A DNA stretch of 64,000 nt from Dehalococcoidia bacterium (lineage in GTDB: Bacteria > Chloroflexota > Dehalococcoidia > UBA2979): NCBI GenBank assembly GCA_009692725.1, contig SHYP01000005.1, positions 9,126-73,125 on the forward strand, written 5' to 3'. Each line of letters begins with the position of its first letter. Position 1 is the stretch's first letter. The position numbers and the translations under genes are program-made. Below are positions 45,920 to 54,824 of this stretch, piece by piece. The notes under the pieces were generated by a model, which searched no databases, was not told the origin of the DNA, and saw only the letters and a program-made list of their open reading frames with translations.

Positions 45920-47292
45920 CTCAGCCCGAGCCCGGCGCCCCGCCCGCGGCGACCGCGATCGGCCGCCACCGGTTCGTGTGGGGCACGCGCACGTACGTCA
46001 TGGGCATCGTGAACGCGACGCCGGACTCCTTCTCCGGAGACGGCGTGCTGGACCCCGCGGCGGCCGCCGCGCAGGCGCGGCGCATGGTCGCCGACGGCGC
46101 GGACCTGCTCGACATCGGGGCGGAGTCGACGCGGCCCGGGCACGTCCCGCTCTCCGTGGACGTGGAGTGGGCGCGGCTGGCGCCGGTGCTGCACGCGGTC
46201 CGCGCGGCGGTCGCCGTGCCGCTCTCCGTGGACACCGCGAAGGCGGCCGTGGCCGCGCGCGCCTTCGCGGCCGGCGCCGACGCGCTCAACGACATCCACG
46301 GCCTGCGCGCCGACCCCGCGTTCGGCCCCTTGCTGGCGCGCACGGGCGGCGCGGCCGTGCTCATGCACAACCAGCGCGGGCGCCGCTTCTCCGGCGACGT
46401 CATCGCCGACGTCCGTGCCGGCCTGCGCGCCAGTCTGCAGCTCGCGCGCGACGCTGGCGTCGATGAGCGGCGCGTGATCCTCGACCCGGGGTTCGGCTTC
46501 GGCTGGGAGCCGGCGCAGAACCTCGAGCTACTGCGGCGGCTAGGCGAGCTGCGCGACCTCGGGCGGCCGCTGCTCGTGGGCACGTCGCGCAAGTCGACCA
46601 TCGGGCACGTGCTCGAGCGCGCCGAGGGTGAGCGCGCGTGGGGCACGGCCGCGACGGTGGCGCTGGCGATCGCTGCGGGGGCGGACATCGTGCGCGTCCA
46701 CGACGTGCGTGAGATGGCGGAGGTCGCGCGCGTGGCGGACGCGGTCGTGCGCGGCTGGCCGCCCGCGGAGCGGCGCGTCTGGCTCGGCCTCGGCGGCAAC
46801 CTGGGCGACCGCCTTGCCGTGTTCCGGCGCGCGCTCGCCGGGCTCGAGGCGGGCGGCGTGGCGGTGCAGCTCGTGTCGGCGGCCTACGAGACGCCGCCAT
46901 GGGGCGTCGTGGACCAGCCCCGCTTCGCGAACGCCGCGCTCCAGGGGCGCACCGCGCTCGCGCCGCACGCCCTGCTCGCGCTCGCCAAGCGGCTCGAAGC
47001 GGAGGCCGGACGCGACTTCGCCGCGCCGCGCAACAGCGCGCGGCCGCTCGACATCGACCTGTTGCTCATCGAGGGCGTGCAGCTCGACGAGTCGCAGCTC
47101 ACGGTGCCGCACACCCATCTGCACGAGCGGGCGTTCGTGCTGGTGCCGCTCGCGGAGATCGCGCCGGCGCTGCGCCACCCGCGCCTCGGGCGGACGATGC
47201 GCGAACTGGCTGCCACCGTCGCCGCGGATGGGATCGAGTCGCTGGCGGACGCCGGCTGGTGGCTCCCTCCCGGCGACGGCCGCGCGTCGTAA
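45916..47292 (+). CDS. folP: Dihydropteroate synthase fused to HPPK (FolP-FolK)
   Basis: A 458-residue fusion in folate synthesis. FolP part: YVMGIVNATPDSFSGDGVLD, LLDIGAESTRPGHVPLSVD, VILDPGFGFGWEPAQNLELL, LLVGTSRKSTIG, and RVHDVREM near residue 270. FolK part from about residue 285: VWLGLGGNLGDRLAVFRRAL, YETPPWGVVDQPRFANAAL, and RPLDIDLLLIEG. In many genomes folB lies between them; it is absent here. GTG 45916 overlaps the JAMM stop (GTGA), extending the operon. Confidence 0.94.
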   Translation: MTQPEPGAPPAATAIGRHRFVWGTRTYVMGIVNATPDSFSGDGVLDPAAAAAQARRMVADGADLLDIGAESTRPGHVPLSVDVEWARLAPVLHAVRAAVAVPLSVDTAKAAVAARAFAAGADALNDIHGLRADPAFGPLLARTGGAAVLMHNQRGRRFSGDVIADVRAGLRASLQLARDAGVDERRVILDPGFGFGWEPAQNLELLRRLGELRDLGRPLLVGTSRKSTIGHVLERAEGERAWGTAATVALAIAAGADIVRVHDVREMAEVARVADAVVRGWPPAERRVWLGLGGNLGDRLAVFRRALAGLEAGGVAVQLVSAAYETPPWGVVDQPRFANAALQGRTALAPHALLALAKRLEAEAGRDFAAPRNSARPLDIDLLLIEGVQLDESQLTVPHTHLHERAFVLVPLAEIAPALRHPRLGRTMRELAATVAADGIESLADAGWWLPPGDGRAS

Positions 47293-47449
47293 GCATCCCC
47301 TCCGAGGTGCGACAGCGCTGTGACGGCGTTTGTGACAGTGCGTACCGCCGTTCGCCGAACGGGCGTCAGAGGCCACCGCAGGTGGTACAACATACGTGTT
47401 GAACAAAGTGACGGGACGCGCGTGAGGCAGGTGCAGGGAGGCGAGTCGC

Positions 47450-47683
47450 ATGAGCTGGTGGCGAATCGGCCGCAACAAGCAGGCGGAAGCAGCGGGCACC
47501 ACGACGGCGGCGCCGTGCTCGCATATGGCGCTCGTGCCGCACTGGGACCGGGTGCAGGACATGGGCCGCGACGAGCTCGCGACGTCGTTCCGTTGCGAGT
47601 CCTGCCATACGCAGTTCGCGCCCGCCGAGGCCGCCGCGCTGCGGGCTGCCGAGGCGGAGCGCCTGCGTCGGCTGACGGAGTAG
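47450..47683 (+). CDS. Small zinc-ribbon-like protein
   Basis: A 77-residue basic/charged protein with Cys-Ser-His near APCSHMALVPHWDR and CxxC in FRCESCHTQFAPAEAAALRA, which could bind one zinc. GGGAGG precedes ATG 47450. Upstream, CAACATACGTGTTG (47388-47401) is a short dyad that may be part of its promoter region. Function unknown. Confidence 0.65.
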   Translation: MSWWRIGRNKQAEAAGTTTAAPCSHMALVPHWDRVQDMGRDELATSFRCESCHTQFAPAEAAALRAAEAERLRRLTE

Positions 47684-47732
47684 CGTTGGCGAGCGCCCGC
47701 CGCGGGCGTCGCTGTCGCGTCGGGGCGAAGCG

Positions 47733-47978
47733 CTAGCTGCTGCCGAGCTCCGGCTCGAGCGGCACCTCGGGCTCCAGCTCGTCGTCATCCCACTTCGACA
47801 CGGCCATCGTGTAGCCCACCCAGAAGGCGAGCGCGGACACGACGCCGATGCCGATGAACACGGGGATCGCCAGCGTCGCGTACGAACGTCGCGCGGCGCC
47901 CACCGCGAAGAGCAGCAGCTGCACCACCGACAGCGCCATCAAGCCCTGCCCGAGCTGGCGGGAGCGTTCCGGAGTCAC
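47733..47978 (-). CDS. Small two-helix membrane protein
   Basis: An 81-residue protein with two hydrophobic segments (LMALSVVQLLLFAVGAA, LAIPVFIGIGVVSALAFWVGY) and an acidic tail (DDDELEPEVPLEPELGSS). GTG 47978 overlaps the stop of the upstream Trm112-like gene (GTGA). No family recognised. Confidence 0.6.
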   Translation of the reverse strand: MTPERSRQLGQGLMALSVVQLLLFAVGAARRSYATLAIPVFIGIGVVSALAFWVGYTMAVSKWDDDELEPEVPLEPELGSS

Positions 47979-48166
47979 GTCGTGACTTCCGCGTCTAGCG
48001 CCCGGCGCAGCTCCGGCGGCAGCAAGTTCGGAATCCCATCCTGGATCGGATAGCGTTCGTCGCAAGCGGAACAGTGCAGCGCGCCGCTCATCACCTCGTC
48101 GCCCTCGACGCTTGCGATGGTGAGCGTGAGCGGGCCCTTGCAAACGGGACATGCGAGGATCTCCAT
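47975..48166 (-). CDS. Trm112-family zinc-binding protein
   Basis: A 63-residue protein MEILACPVCKGPLTLTIASV ... LHCSACDERYPIQDGIPNLL: two CxxC knuckles and the YPIxDGIPxLL end define the Trm112 (UPF0434/YcaR) family, whose eukaryotic members activate methyltransferases. Bacterial partners are mostly unknown. AGGA precedes ATG 48166. Confidence 0.9.
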   Translation of the reverse strand: MEILACPVCKGPLTLTIASVEGDEVMSGALHCSACDERYPIQDGIPNLLPPELRRALDAEVTT

Positions 48167-48252
48167 CAGGTCCTGCAGCACACGCACCCCCGTACATCGA
48201 TGATAGTGATGTGCGCGCGCGCGACGCAACTGCGTCCCGCGCTGTGCCGCAC

Positions 48253-48945
48253 ATGATGAGGAGCATCTTGCCCGAGCGCATCGCCCTGCAGCGGTCGGTG
48301 GCGACGATCGGCGAGGCGTCGATCGTCGTGCAGCCGTCGCGCGCGCAGCTCGGCGGGGCGCTCACGGAGCTCGCGATCGCGGGCGGCGCGATCGTGCTGA
48401 TCGTCGCGCTGTTCGACCGCCTGCCGCTCGTCGTGCTGGTCGCGCTGCTGCTGCTCGCCGTCGTGATCGGGCCGGTCGGCATGCTGGGAGTCGTCTACAA
48501 CGTGGCCGGCACGAGCTTCCTGCTCGATCGCGTGAAGCGCAGCGCGCGCTGGCAGCAGGGCTTCCTCGGCATGGGCATCGGCACGACCGAGTTCGTGCCG
48601 TTCGACCGTATCGCGCGCATCGAGGTGCGCGGCGACGCCGCGGAACGGCTCGCGTCCGGCGAGCGCCAGGACGTCGCGCAGTGGACCGTGCTGCTGGTGA
48701 AGGACAACGGCCGCGAGCTCACCATCGGCACGGTCGTCGCGCCGGGCGCGCTCGCGGCAGAAGGCCTGGACCGCGCGAACCACCTCGCGGGCGCGATCGC
48801 GGCGATGGCCGGCGCGACCGTGCAGCTCGCCGCGCTGCCCGCGCCAGAGGGGGAGCGAGCGGCCGCGACCACGCCCGCCGGGCGCAGGCGGCGGAGGCGG
48901 CGTGTGCCACGCGCGGCGCCGCCTCCGCCTGCGCCCGGCACGTAG
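48253..48945 (+). CDS. Membrane protein with hydrophobic hairpin
   Basis: About 230 residues. Two adjacent membrane segments (LAIAGGAIVLIVALFDR, LVVLVALLLLAVVIGPVGML) are followed by a PH-like beta-rich part (TEFVPFDRIARIEVRGDAAE, WTVLLVKDNGRELTIG) and an Arg/Pro tail. ATG 48253 is used; TTG 48268 with GAGGAG a few nt upstream may be the real start. No family recognised with confidence. Confidence 0.55.
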   Translation: MMRSILPERIALQRSVATIGEASIVVQPSRAQLGGALTELAIAGGAIVLIVALFDRLPLVVLVALLLLAVVIGPVGMLGVVYNVAGTSFLLDRVKRSARWQQGFLGMGIGTTEFVPFDRIARIEVRGDAAERLASGERQDVAQWTVLLVKDNGRELTIGTVVAPGALAAEGLDRANHLAGAIAAMAGATVQLAALPAPEGERAAATTPAGRRRRRRRVPRAAPPPPAPGT

Positions 48946-48958
48946 CACGCGCCGCTGC

Positions 48959-49465
48959 CTAGCCCCGCTCCGTCAGCCACGCCGCCCACTGCGCCAGCAG
49001 CCGCTGGCGTGCGCGCTCGTAGCCGAGGCGGTCGCCGTAGTAGCCGCCGACGACCCCGGCGAGCACGCGCCCGCCCACAAGCAGGATCAGCGCGTACACG
49101 ATCGTCGCTGGCAGCAGGTGCGCGCGCAGGTATGGCACGCCGAGCACCACCGCCAGCCCACCCACGATGGCGATGATCAGCCCGAGGTACGCGAACGAGT
49201 TGACGATCGTGCGCTCCGTGCCGCGTTGTGCGCGCAGCATCGCCACCACCGGCTCCGGGATCTGCTCCACCGGCGCGCGTGCGCCCACCGCCGTCGCGCA
49301 GTGCGGGCAGGCCACCGAATCCGGGCCCAGCGGCGTGTAGCAGTGCCCGCAGAAGCGCCCGCGGTTCGGCAGCTCGCCGCGCGTGTACGCCACGATGTGC
49401 TCCTCCAACCGCTCGCTGAAGAGCGGGCAGCCGTCGTCCGGCCGGTAGCGCCGCTCGACGCTCAC
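48959..49465 (-). CDS. Zinc-ribbon membrane protein
   Basis: A 168-residue protein: N-terminal RYRPDDGCPLFSERLEEHIV, a double zinc knuckle RFCGHCYTPLGPDSVACPHC (two CxxC), then two membrane segments (FAYLGLIIAIVGGLAVVLG, ATIVYALILLVGGRVLAGVV) and a short charged tail. GTG 49465 overlaps the stop of the uracil-DNA glycosylase gene (GTGA). Function unknown. Confidence 0.65.
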   Translation of the reverse strand: MSVERRYRPDDGCPLFSERLEEHIVAYTRGELPNRGRFCGHCYTPLGPDSVACPHCATAVGARAPVEQIPEPVVAMLRAQRGTERTIVNSFAYLGLIIAIVGGLAVVLGVPYLRAHLLPATIVYALILLVGGRVLAGVVGGYYGDRLGYERARQRLLAQWAAWLTERG

Positions 49466-50046
49466 GCGCTCGCCGCGCCCGCCGCGCGATCGGCGGCGTC
49501 GAGCCAGCTCGCGAGCTCGCCCAGCACGCGCTGTACCTGCGGCCGGTACGCGGCCGCACGCCCGGAGGTCGAGGGCATGAGCCACACCGCCGCGCCGGAC
49601 AGCGCCGCTGCGGGCACGGACGGCTGGTGCCCCCAGCTGCCGGACGCGCCGCCGCCGGGGAAGCACGCGCGGAAGCCGCGGGTGGTCGCGAAGCAGACGG
49701 CCCGCGGGCGCGCGTAGGCGATGCGCGCGCGGAACGCCGGCAGCGCCGCGCGCAGCTCCGCGTCCGTGACGCGGAGCGAGTCCGTCTCGACGCGCTTCAC
49801 CACGTCGGTGAAGCCGATACCGGCGCGCGCGGGCATCGCGCGGTCGTCTTCAGGGCGCAGCGCGGCCCCGCGCGCGCCGCTCGCGGGGCCGGCGAGGCCG
49901 CTCGCCGCGAGCGCCGGCCAGAAGCTGTTGCCGGGATGCGCGTAGTAGTGCCGCTGCCGCGCGGACTCGACCCCCGGGTTGATGCCCACGAACACCACGC
50001 GCAGGCCCGGGCGCAATAGGTCCGGAAGCGTGCGCAGGCTGGGCAC
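49462..50046 (-). CDS. mug: G:T/U mismatch-specific uracil-DNA glycosylase (Mug-like)
   Basis: A 194-residue UDG-superfamily protein with VVFVGINPGVESARQRHYYA and HPGNSFWPALAASG, the Mug/TDG active-site motif (GINPG with catalytic Asn). GIGFTDVVKR and VWLMPSTSGRAAAY (the MPSxSGR loop) follow. It removes uracil or thymine mispaired with G. GTG 50046 has GGGGAG about 6 nt upstream. Confidence 0.9.
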   Translation of the reverse strand: MPSLRTLPDLLRPGLRVVFVGINPGVESARQRHYYAHPGNSFWPALAASGLAGPASGARGAALRPEDDRAMPARAGIGFTDVVKRVETDSLRVTDAELRAALPAFRARIAYARPRAVCFATTRGFRACFPGGGASGSWGHQPSVPAAALSGAAVWLMPSTSGRAAAYRPQVQRVLGELASWLDAADRAAGAASA

Positions 50047-50069
50047 GAGCTGCTCCCCGCCGCGCGCCG

Positions 50070-50591
50070 TCAGGACGGCTGCAGCGAGTACGCGTGGTGG
50101 CCGAGCGTCGCCCCGAGGACCAGCAGCGCGATCGAGACGAGCAGCAGCATCGTCGAGAACAGGAACGACGCCTTGCGCGCCTGCTCGAGCGCCGCGGGCG
50201 CGGCCTCCCCGCGCTCGACCGCCTCGGACACGCGGCGGACGAGCCGCCCGAACACCGCCCCGTGCACCCCGATTAGCGCGACCAGCACCACCAGCAGCGT
50301 CATCTTCGTCATGAAGATGAGCCCCCAGCGGTAGTCCGCCATCGAGTCCTGGACCGGCTGCGGGACGATCGCGTCGTTGTAGAACTGGTACAGCCCAGTC
50401 ACGAGCAGCCCGACGAGCGCCACCACCGTCATCGTGCCGAAGCGGCGCGTGACCACCATCGTCACACGCCGGCGCAGCGCCTCGTCTTCGATCAGCCATG
50501 TCGAGGGCACCACCGCGTAGAAGAGCAGCAGCTGCGGCCCGACGAGCGTCGCCGCGAGCAGCACATGGAGCGAGAGCGAGATCGTGTCCAG
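50070..50591 (-). CDS. Four-helix membrane protein (CopD/DUF2269-like)
   Basis: About 170 residues with four hydrophobic segments (LSLHVLLAATLVGPQLLLFY, MTVVALVGLLVTGLYQFYN, MTKMTLLVVLVALIGVHGAV, FSTMLLLVSIALLVLGATLG). His residues and spacing resemble CopD-like or DUF2269 proteins, but this is tentative. No ATG near the expected N-terminus; CTG 50591 or GTG 50561 could start it. It begins 18 nt after purA and ends 24 nt before the glycosylase gene. Confidence 0.6.
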   Translation of the reverse strand: MDTISLSLHVLLAATLVGPQLLLFYAVVPSTWLIEDEALRRRVTMVVTRRFGTMTVVALVGLLVTGLYQFYNDAIVPQPVQDSMADYRWGLIFMTKMTLLVVLVALIGVHGAVFGRLVRRVSEAVERGEAAPAALEQARKASFLFSTMLLLVSIALLVLGATLGHHAYSLQPS

Positions 50592-50608
50592 CGTCGAATC
50601 CCTTCGTG

Positions 50609-51925
50609 CTAAAGCGAGCCACCGAAGATGTCGCGCGTGACGATCGCCTGCTCGCGCTCCGGCCCCACCGAGATCATGTCGACCGGCACGCCGAGCAGCT
50701 CCTCCACCCGCTGCACGTAGCGGCGCGCCGCCGGGGGCAGGTCGCCGAACGTGCGCACGTGCGAGATCTCCTCGCGCCACCCCGGCAGCTCCTCGTAGAT
50801 CGGCTCGAGCGCCGTCATCTCCGTGAGCGCCCCGGGCAGCGTGTCCACGCGCTGCCCGCCGAGCTCGTAGCCCGTGCAAATCTTCACGCGGTCGAACTGC
50901 GCGAGCACGTCGAGCCGCGTCAGCACCACCGAGCTCACGCCGTTCAGGCGCGCCGTGTAGCGCGCCAGCACACCATCGAACCAGCCGCAGCGGCGCGGCC
51001 GTCCCGTAGTCGTGCCGTACTCCCCCGTGCCCTGCGCGCGGCCGTGCTCGCGCAGCGCGTCGCCATCGGCGTCGAACAGCTCCGTCGGCATCGGCCCGTG
51101 GCCGACGCGCGTCTGGTACGCCTTGTACACGCCCACCACCCGCGCGACGGCGCGCGGGCCCAGCCCCACGCCGATGCACGCGCCGGCCGCGATCGAGGCC
51201 GGCACGGACGAGGTCACGTACGGGTACGTGCCGCTGTCCAGGTCCAGCAGCGCGCCCTGCGCGCCCTCTAGTAGCAGCTGCTCGCCACGCTCCTCGGCGT
51301 CCTGCACCACCGCCGCGGTGTCCGCGATGTACGGGCGCAGCAGCTCGCCGAACGTACGACACTCGTCGCGCACCGCCTCGTAGCGCAGCGGCTCGCCGCC
51401 GTAGAGCTTCGTGATCACCGCGTTCTTGTAGTCCAGCACGAAGCGCAGCTTCTGCTCCAGCGCCTCCGGCGTGACCAGGTCGATGGTGCGGATGCCGAGC
51501 CGGCCGACCTTGTCCACGAACGCTGGGCCGGTGCCCGTGCCCGTCGTGCCGATGGCGTGTTCGCCGCGCAGCTGCTCGTCCAGCCGGTCGATCACCGGGT
51601 GCCACGGCATCACCACGTGCGCGCGATTGCTGACCAGCAGCTGCGAGGTGTCCACCCCGCGCTCCTCCAGCATCGTGATCTCGTTGACCAGCGCCTGCGG
51701 GTGGATCACCATCCCGTTGCCGATGATGCAGATCTTCTGCCCGTAGAAGATGCCCGCCGGCACCAGGTGCAGCGCGAACCGCCCACGCTCGTTGACGATG
51801 GTGTGCCCCGCGTTGCTGCCCGCCGAGTAGCGCGCGATCACGGAGCAGTCGCGCGCGAAGAAGTCCACGACGCGGCCCTTGCCTTCGTCGCCCCATTGCC
51901 CGCCTATGACTACGGTTGCAGGCAT
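50609..51925 (-). CDS. purA: Adenylosuccinate synthetase
   Basis: PurA joins aspartate to IMP with GTP en route to AMP. The 438-residue protein has VVIGGQWGDEGKGRVVDFFA (GTP loop, catalytic Asp), SNAGHTIV (catalytic His), EGAQGALLDLDSGTYPYVTSS and TRLDVLAQFDRVKICTGYEL. The usual GTTGRGIGPAY is GTTGTGTGPAF here, an unusual change of Arg to Thr. ATG 51925 has GGGGAG 6-7 nt upstream. Confidence 0.96.
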   Translation of the reverse strand: MPATVVIGGQWGDEGKGRVVDFFARDCSVIARYSAGSNAGHTIVNERGRFALHLVPAGIFYGQKICIIGNGMVIHPQALVNEITMLEERGVDTSQLLVSNRAHVVMPWHPVIDRLDEQLRGEHAIGTTGTGTGPAFVDKVGRLGIRTIDLVTPEALEQKLRFVLDYKNAVITKLYGGEPLRYEAVRDECRTFGELLRPYIADTAAVVQDAEERGEQLLLEGAQGALLDLDSGTYPYVTSSVPASIAAGACIGVGLGPRAVARVVGVYKAYQTRVGHGPMPTELFDADGDALREHGRAQGTGEYGTTTGRPRRCGWFDGVLARYTARLNGVSSVVLTRLDVLAQFDRVKICTGYELGGQRVDTLPGALTEMTALEPIYEELPGWREEISHVRTFGDLPPAARRYVQRVEELLGVPVDMISVGPEREQAIVTRDIFGGSL

Positions 51926-52134
51926 TGTCGCTCCCCGTCGCCCCGCGTTGCGCCCCCGGCGCGGCGCGTCCAGCGCTTGCCCACGGCGCACATCGTCGCA
52001 GCATGCGTGGCCACCGGCCCGGGCCCGCGCGATCATACCGTAGGGCCTCGCGAAGCACCCGCACGCGGGCTGGCCGACGCAGCACCGGTTCGCCAGAGTG
52101 CGGAGGGCCGCCCGCTCGCCCGGTTCGCAGCCAC

Positions 52135-52229
52135 CCCGCCCGGTGCGGAGCCGGGCGGGCAGAACGAGGCTGGCCCCGCCCGGTGCGGAGCTGCGCGGAC
52201 AGACACCCGCCCGGTCCGGAGCCGGGCGG
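52135..52229. repeat. Three hairpin repeats with TSCGGAG loops
   Basis: Three adjacent stem-loops share the loop TSCGGAG: CCCGCCCGG/CCGGGCGGG (52135-52159), CCGCCCGG/CTGCGCGG (52176-52198, imperfect) and CCGCCCGG/CCGGGCGG (52207-52229). The same loop with other stems occurs at 36986-37002 (GGCGG/CCGCC) and 37272-37290 (GCGCGG/CCGCGC). They separate purA from the divergent lipoprotein gene. Confidence 0.8.
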
Positions 52230-52251
52230 ATAGAAAGCGACAGGAGCACGC

Positions 52252-52956
52252 ATGACGCTCAGGCGACCGTGGGGTGTGTGCGCGCGCGGCGCGGCGGCGA
52301 GCGCCGCCGCGCTGCTTGCGCTGCTCGCCGCCTGCGGCGCGCTCGCGCCGCCGCCGCGCAACCCGCTCGGCGCGTCCGAGCAGCTGGCGACGCCGCCGTC
52401 GACGGCGTCGCCCCTGCCCACGCAGCCCGCCACTGTCGCGAGCACCGCGCCGGCCGCCATCACCCCAGCGGCCGCTCCCGCCGCCGCCGCCGAGGCTGCC
52501 GTCGCGCGCGCGCTGGAGCAGCTCGCGGAATGGCTCGCGCTCCCCGCGCGCGACCTCGCGCTCGTCGCCGTCGAGCCCGCCACGTGGCCGGACGCGTGCC
52601 TCGGCGTCGCCAAGCCAGGTGAGACGTGCGCCCAGGTGTCCACCCCCGGCCTGCGCGTGGTGCTCCGCGACGCGCTGGGCGGCGCGCACACGTTGCACGC
52701 CGACAGCGGCGGCCGGCGCACGCGCTGGGCCGGCGAGCAGCGCGCGCGCGGCACCGTCACCGCCATCGACACACGCGCCCAGCGGCTCACGCTGGATGTC
52801 GACGGGCACGCGCTGGTGCTGCGGCTCGTCCCCGGCTCGAGCAGCCCGCTCGACGGTGGCACGCTCGGCCGCCGCGCCGTCGTGGCGTTCGACCCCGGCG
52901 GCGGCGACGGCCGCCCGCCCGCGCTCGCCTGGCTCGCGCTCGAGCCAGGGCCGTGA
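52252..52956 (+). CDS. Putative lipoprotein
   Basis: A 234-residue protein with a signal peptide ending in lipobox LLAAC (LLALLAACGAL), then a long Thr/Pro/Ala-rich linker, then a domain VARALEQLAEWLALPARDLA ... PDACLGVAKPGETCAQVSTPGL. Two Cys in this segment could form a disulfide. The last part (RGTVTAIDTRAQRLTLDVDG) looks like a small beta domain. AGGAG precedes ATG 52252. Exported, anchored outside; function unknown. Confidence 0.7.
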   Translation: MTLRRPWGVCARGAAASAAALLALLAACGALAPPPRNPLGASEQLATPPSTASPLPTQPATVASTAPAAITPAAAPAAAAEAAVARALEQLAEWLALPARDLALVAVEPATWPDACLGVAKPGETCAQVSTPGLRVVLRDALGGAHTLHADSGGRRTRWAGEQRARGTVTAIDTRAQRLTLDVDGHALVLRLVPGSSSPLDGGTLGRRAVVAFDPGGGDGRPPALAWLALEPGP

Positions 52957-53546
52957 CGCGCGCCGTCCCCATCGTCCCGATCGTCGAGGTGAAGCGCCGC
53001 CTCGACGGCTCCGAGGCGCGCTTCGGCTGCGAGCTCGTCGCGCGCACCGCGAGCGCGCTCGTGGTGCGCTACCGCTTCCGCGACGCCGGTGGCCCGGTGG
53101 ACTCGTATGGCTGGTTCTGGCCCCGTCGCCCCTACCTCTGCTACTACATGGTCCGCCCACGCACCGGCCGCCTAGTGGCCGTTCGCTTCGACGTGGTGCG
53201 TGATGTCGAGCTCGGCGCGCCGGGCGAGGTGCGCTACAGGGACCTGCTGCTGGACCTCTGGGTGCGCGACGGCGTTGCGACATGGGAGGACGACGACGAG
53301 TTGGCCGCGGCCACGGCCGCCGGCCTGCTCACCTTCGCCGACCGCGCGCGCATCGAGCGCGCCCGCCGCACGCTCGCACGCGGGCACGTCCGCATTGCCG
53401 CCGACCTGCGCCGCGCGCTCGTCGCGCTGGGTTGCCTCGCCGGCGCCCCCGCGCGCGGCGCGGCAGCCAGCGCTCGACACCACAGGGAGGGTGACGCGAG
53501 CCAATCGATCGCTCAACGTGAGCTCCTCCGGCAATCGCGAACGTAG
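52953..53546 (+). CDS. DUF402-family protein
   Basis: A 197-residue protein of the DUF402 fold: VVRYRFRDAGGPVDSYGWFW, YLCYYMVRPRTGRLVAVRFD and YRDLLLDLWVRDGVATWEDD show the Trp/Asp pattern of the family. Some studied members hydrolyse nucleotides or act on RNA-linked substrates. GTG 52953 overlaps the lipoprotein stop (GTGA). The last 35 residues are Ala/Arg-rich and may be extension. Confidence 0.78.
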   Translation: MTRAVPIVPIVEVKRRLDGSEARFGCELVARTASALVVRYRFRDAGGPVDSYGWFWPRRPYLCYYMVRPRTGRLVAVRFDVVRDVELGAPGEVRYRDLLLDLWVRDGVATWEDDDELAAATAAGLLTFADRARIERARRTLARGHVRIAADLRRALVALGCLAGAPARGAAASARHHREGDASQSIAQRELLRQSRT

Positions 53547-53578
53547 TCGCCTGACCGCCGCGCGAACATGGGGTGTGT

Positions 53579-54656
53579 ATGCCTGACGCGAACTATGCCG
53601 AGCAGCTCGAAGGACTGGAAGAGGCGGTCGAGGCGATCACGGAGGCGCTCGGGGAAGTCAAGGAAGGCGTCGAGCAAGCCGAGGAGCTCACCGAGCAGCT
53701 CGACGGGCTGACCCAGCGTATCAAGGACGCGCAGCAGAACCCGGACTCGCTCAACGCGGACACCTACGCGGATCTGGCGCTGGACCTGATCATGGTGATC
53801 CCGGACAACCTGCCGCTGCCGGACAGGGCCAAGAAGGCGCTCCGGGCGGTGGGGGCCGTCCTGGCCGCGTTTATCCAGGGCGCGACGGGGCTGGTGCTCG
53901 TCCTCGTAGGCCGTAGTTCCGGGGGCACCTGCAAGGGGGCCAGACTCCGGAGGAAGCGGCCAAGCTCGCCAGCGTCGACCCGCTCACGCAGCGCTGGCTC
54001 CTCGCGCAGCACAAGCTGGGCCTGCTCACCGAGGAGGGCGACAAGCGCGACACGAAGATGCCCTGGGAGTGGCTCTGGGACAAACTCGGAGACTTGCTCG
54101 GAAGCATGTTCGGCTTCCTTCCAGCTACGCTGCGCGATCCTCTCGCCGGCTGGCGGTCGCGGCGGTGCTCGTCGCACTGCTGGCGGCAGTGGCCGTGGGG
54201 ATCGGCATGCAGGGGGGTGATGACGGCCAGAGCGTGTCTGAGCTAGGCGCCGCAACGGCTACCGCTACGTTGACCGCGGCCGCGGTGGTGGTGCGCCCAA
54301 TCGTCTCCGTCGCGGGGCAAGTCGTGACCGAGTACGCAGTCGAGGTCGAGGGGGCGCTGCCGCGCGAGACCATCAGCTACACGTGGTCCGGCGCGACATG
54401 CGGGACGGCCACGCCGAATCGCAGCCGCTACGCCTGGGACCACCGCGAACAGGTGGTTGGCGTTACCGGTGGACTGGGAAACAGGGAGCTCGGACGCAGC
54501 GGCGACTGCAATCACCGGGCAGACCCGGCGCACGGCAACCCGCTCATCGCCGTAGATATCACGGGCGAATCGTTCACGGCGCGTTGCACGTTCCAGGGGG
54601 CGGGGAGCGGCACTGGCCCGGCCTGCTCGCTCAGCTCCAGGGCTGGCGCCCGCTGA
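53579..54656 (+). pseudogene. Coiled-coil membrane protein, two frame breaks
   Basis: ATG 53579 opens NYAEQLEGLEEAVEAITEAL, a heptad-rich coiled coil, then IPDNLPLPDRAKKALRAVGA and a membrane-like LAAFIQGATGLVLVLVG. Good sequence continues in the next frame (QTPEEAAKLASVDPLTQRWL ... MPWEWLWDKLGDLLGSMFGF) after a G-run at 53935-53939. It then moves into a third frame from about 54120 (RRLAVAAVLVALLAAVAVGI, a membrane helix, then an extracytoplasmic Cys-containing domain to 54656). Repairing both gives about 358 residues. Alternatively the last part is a separate overlapping gene from GTG 54069. Family unknown. Confidence 0.55.
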
Positions 54657-54824
54657 GCCGGCCCGCGCGCGGCCGCCCCCACCAGCCGTAGCCTGTCCCG
54701 TCTGGCCACCTGCCCTCCGCGGCCGGCTCGTAGGGGTTCCCCCGAGCGCGAGCGGATGCCTCCCCGATACGATGGGTGCGCGCCGCTCCCCGGAGCCGCC
54801 GCGTGCGCCGGAGGGAGCCGCGCC

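Noticed and set aside
47388..47401. CAACATACGTGTTG dyad as a regulator operator
   Set aside because: Short, single occurrence, and no regulator nearby; kept only as a note under the zinc-ribbon gene.
50070..52862. 930-codon minus-strand frame spanning purA
   Set aside because: Only its last 170 residues look like a protein; the rest is out-of-phase purA and intergenic repeats.
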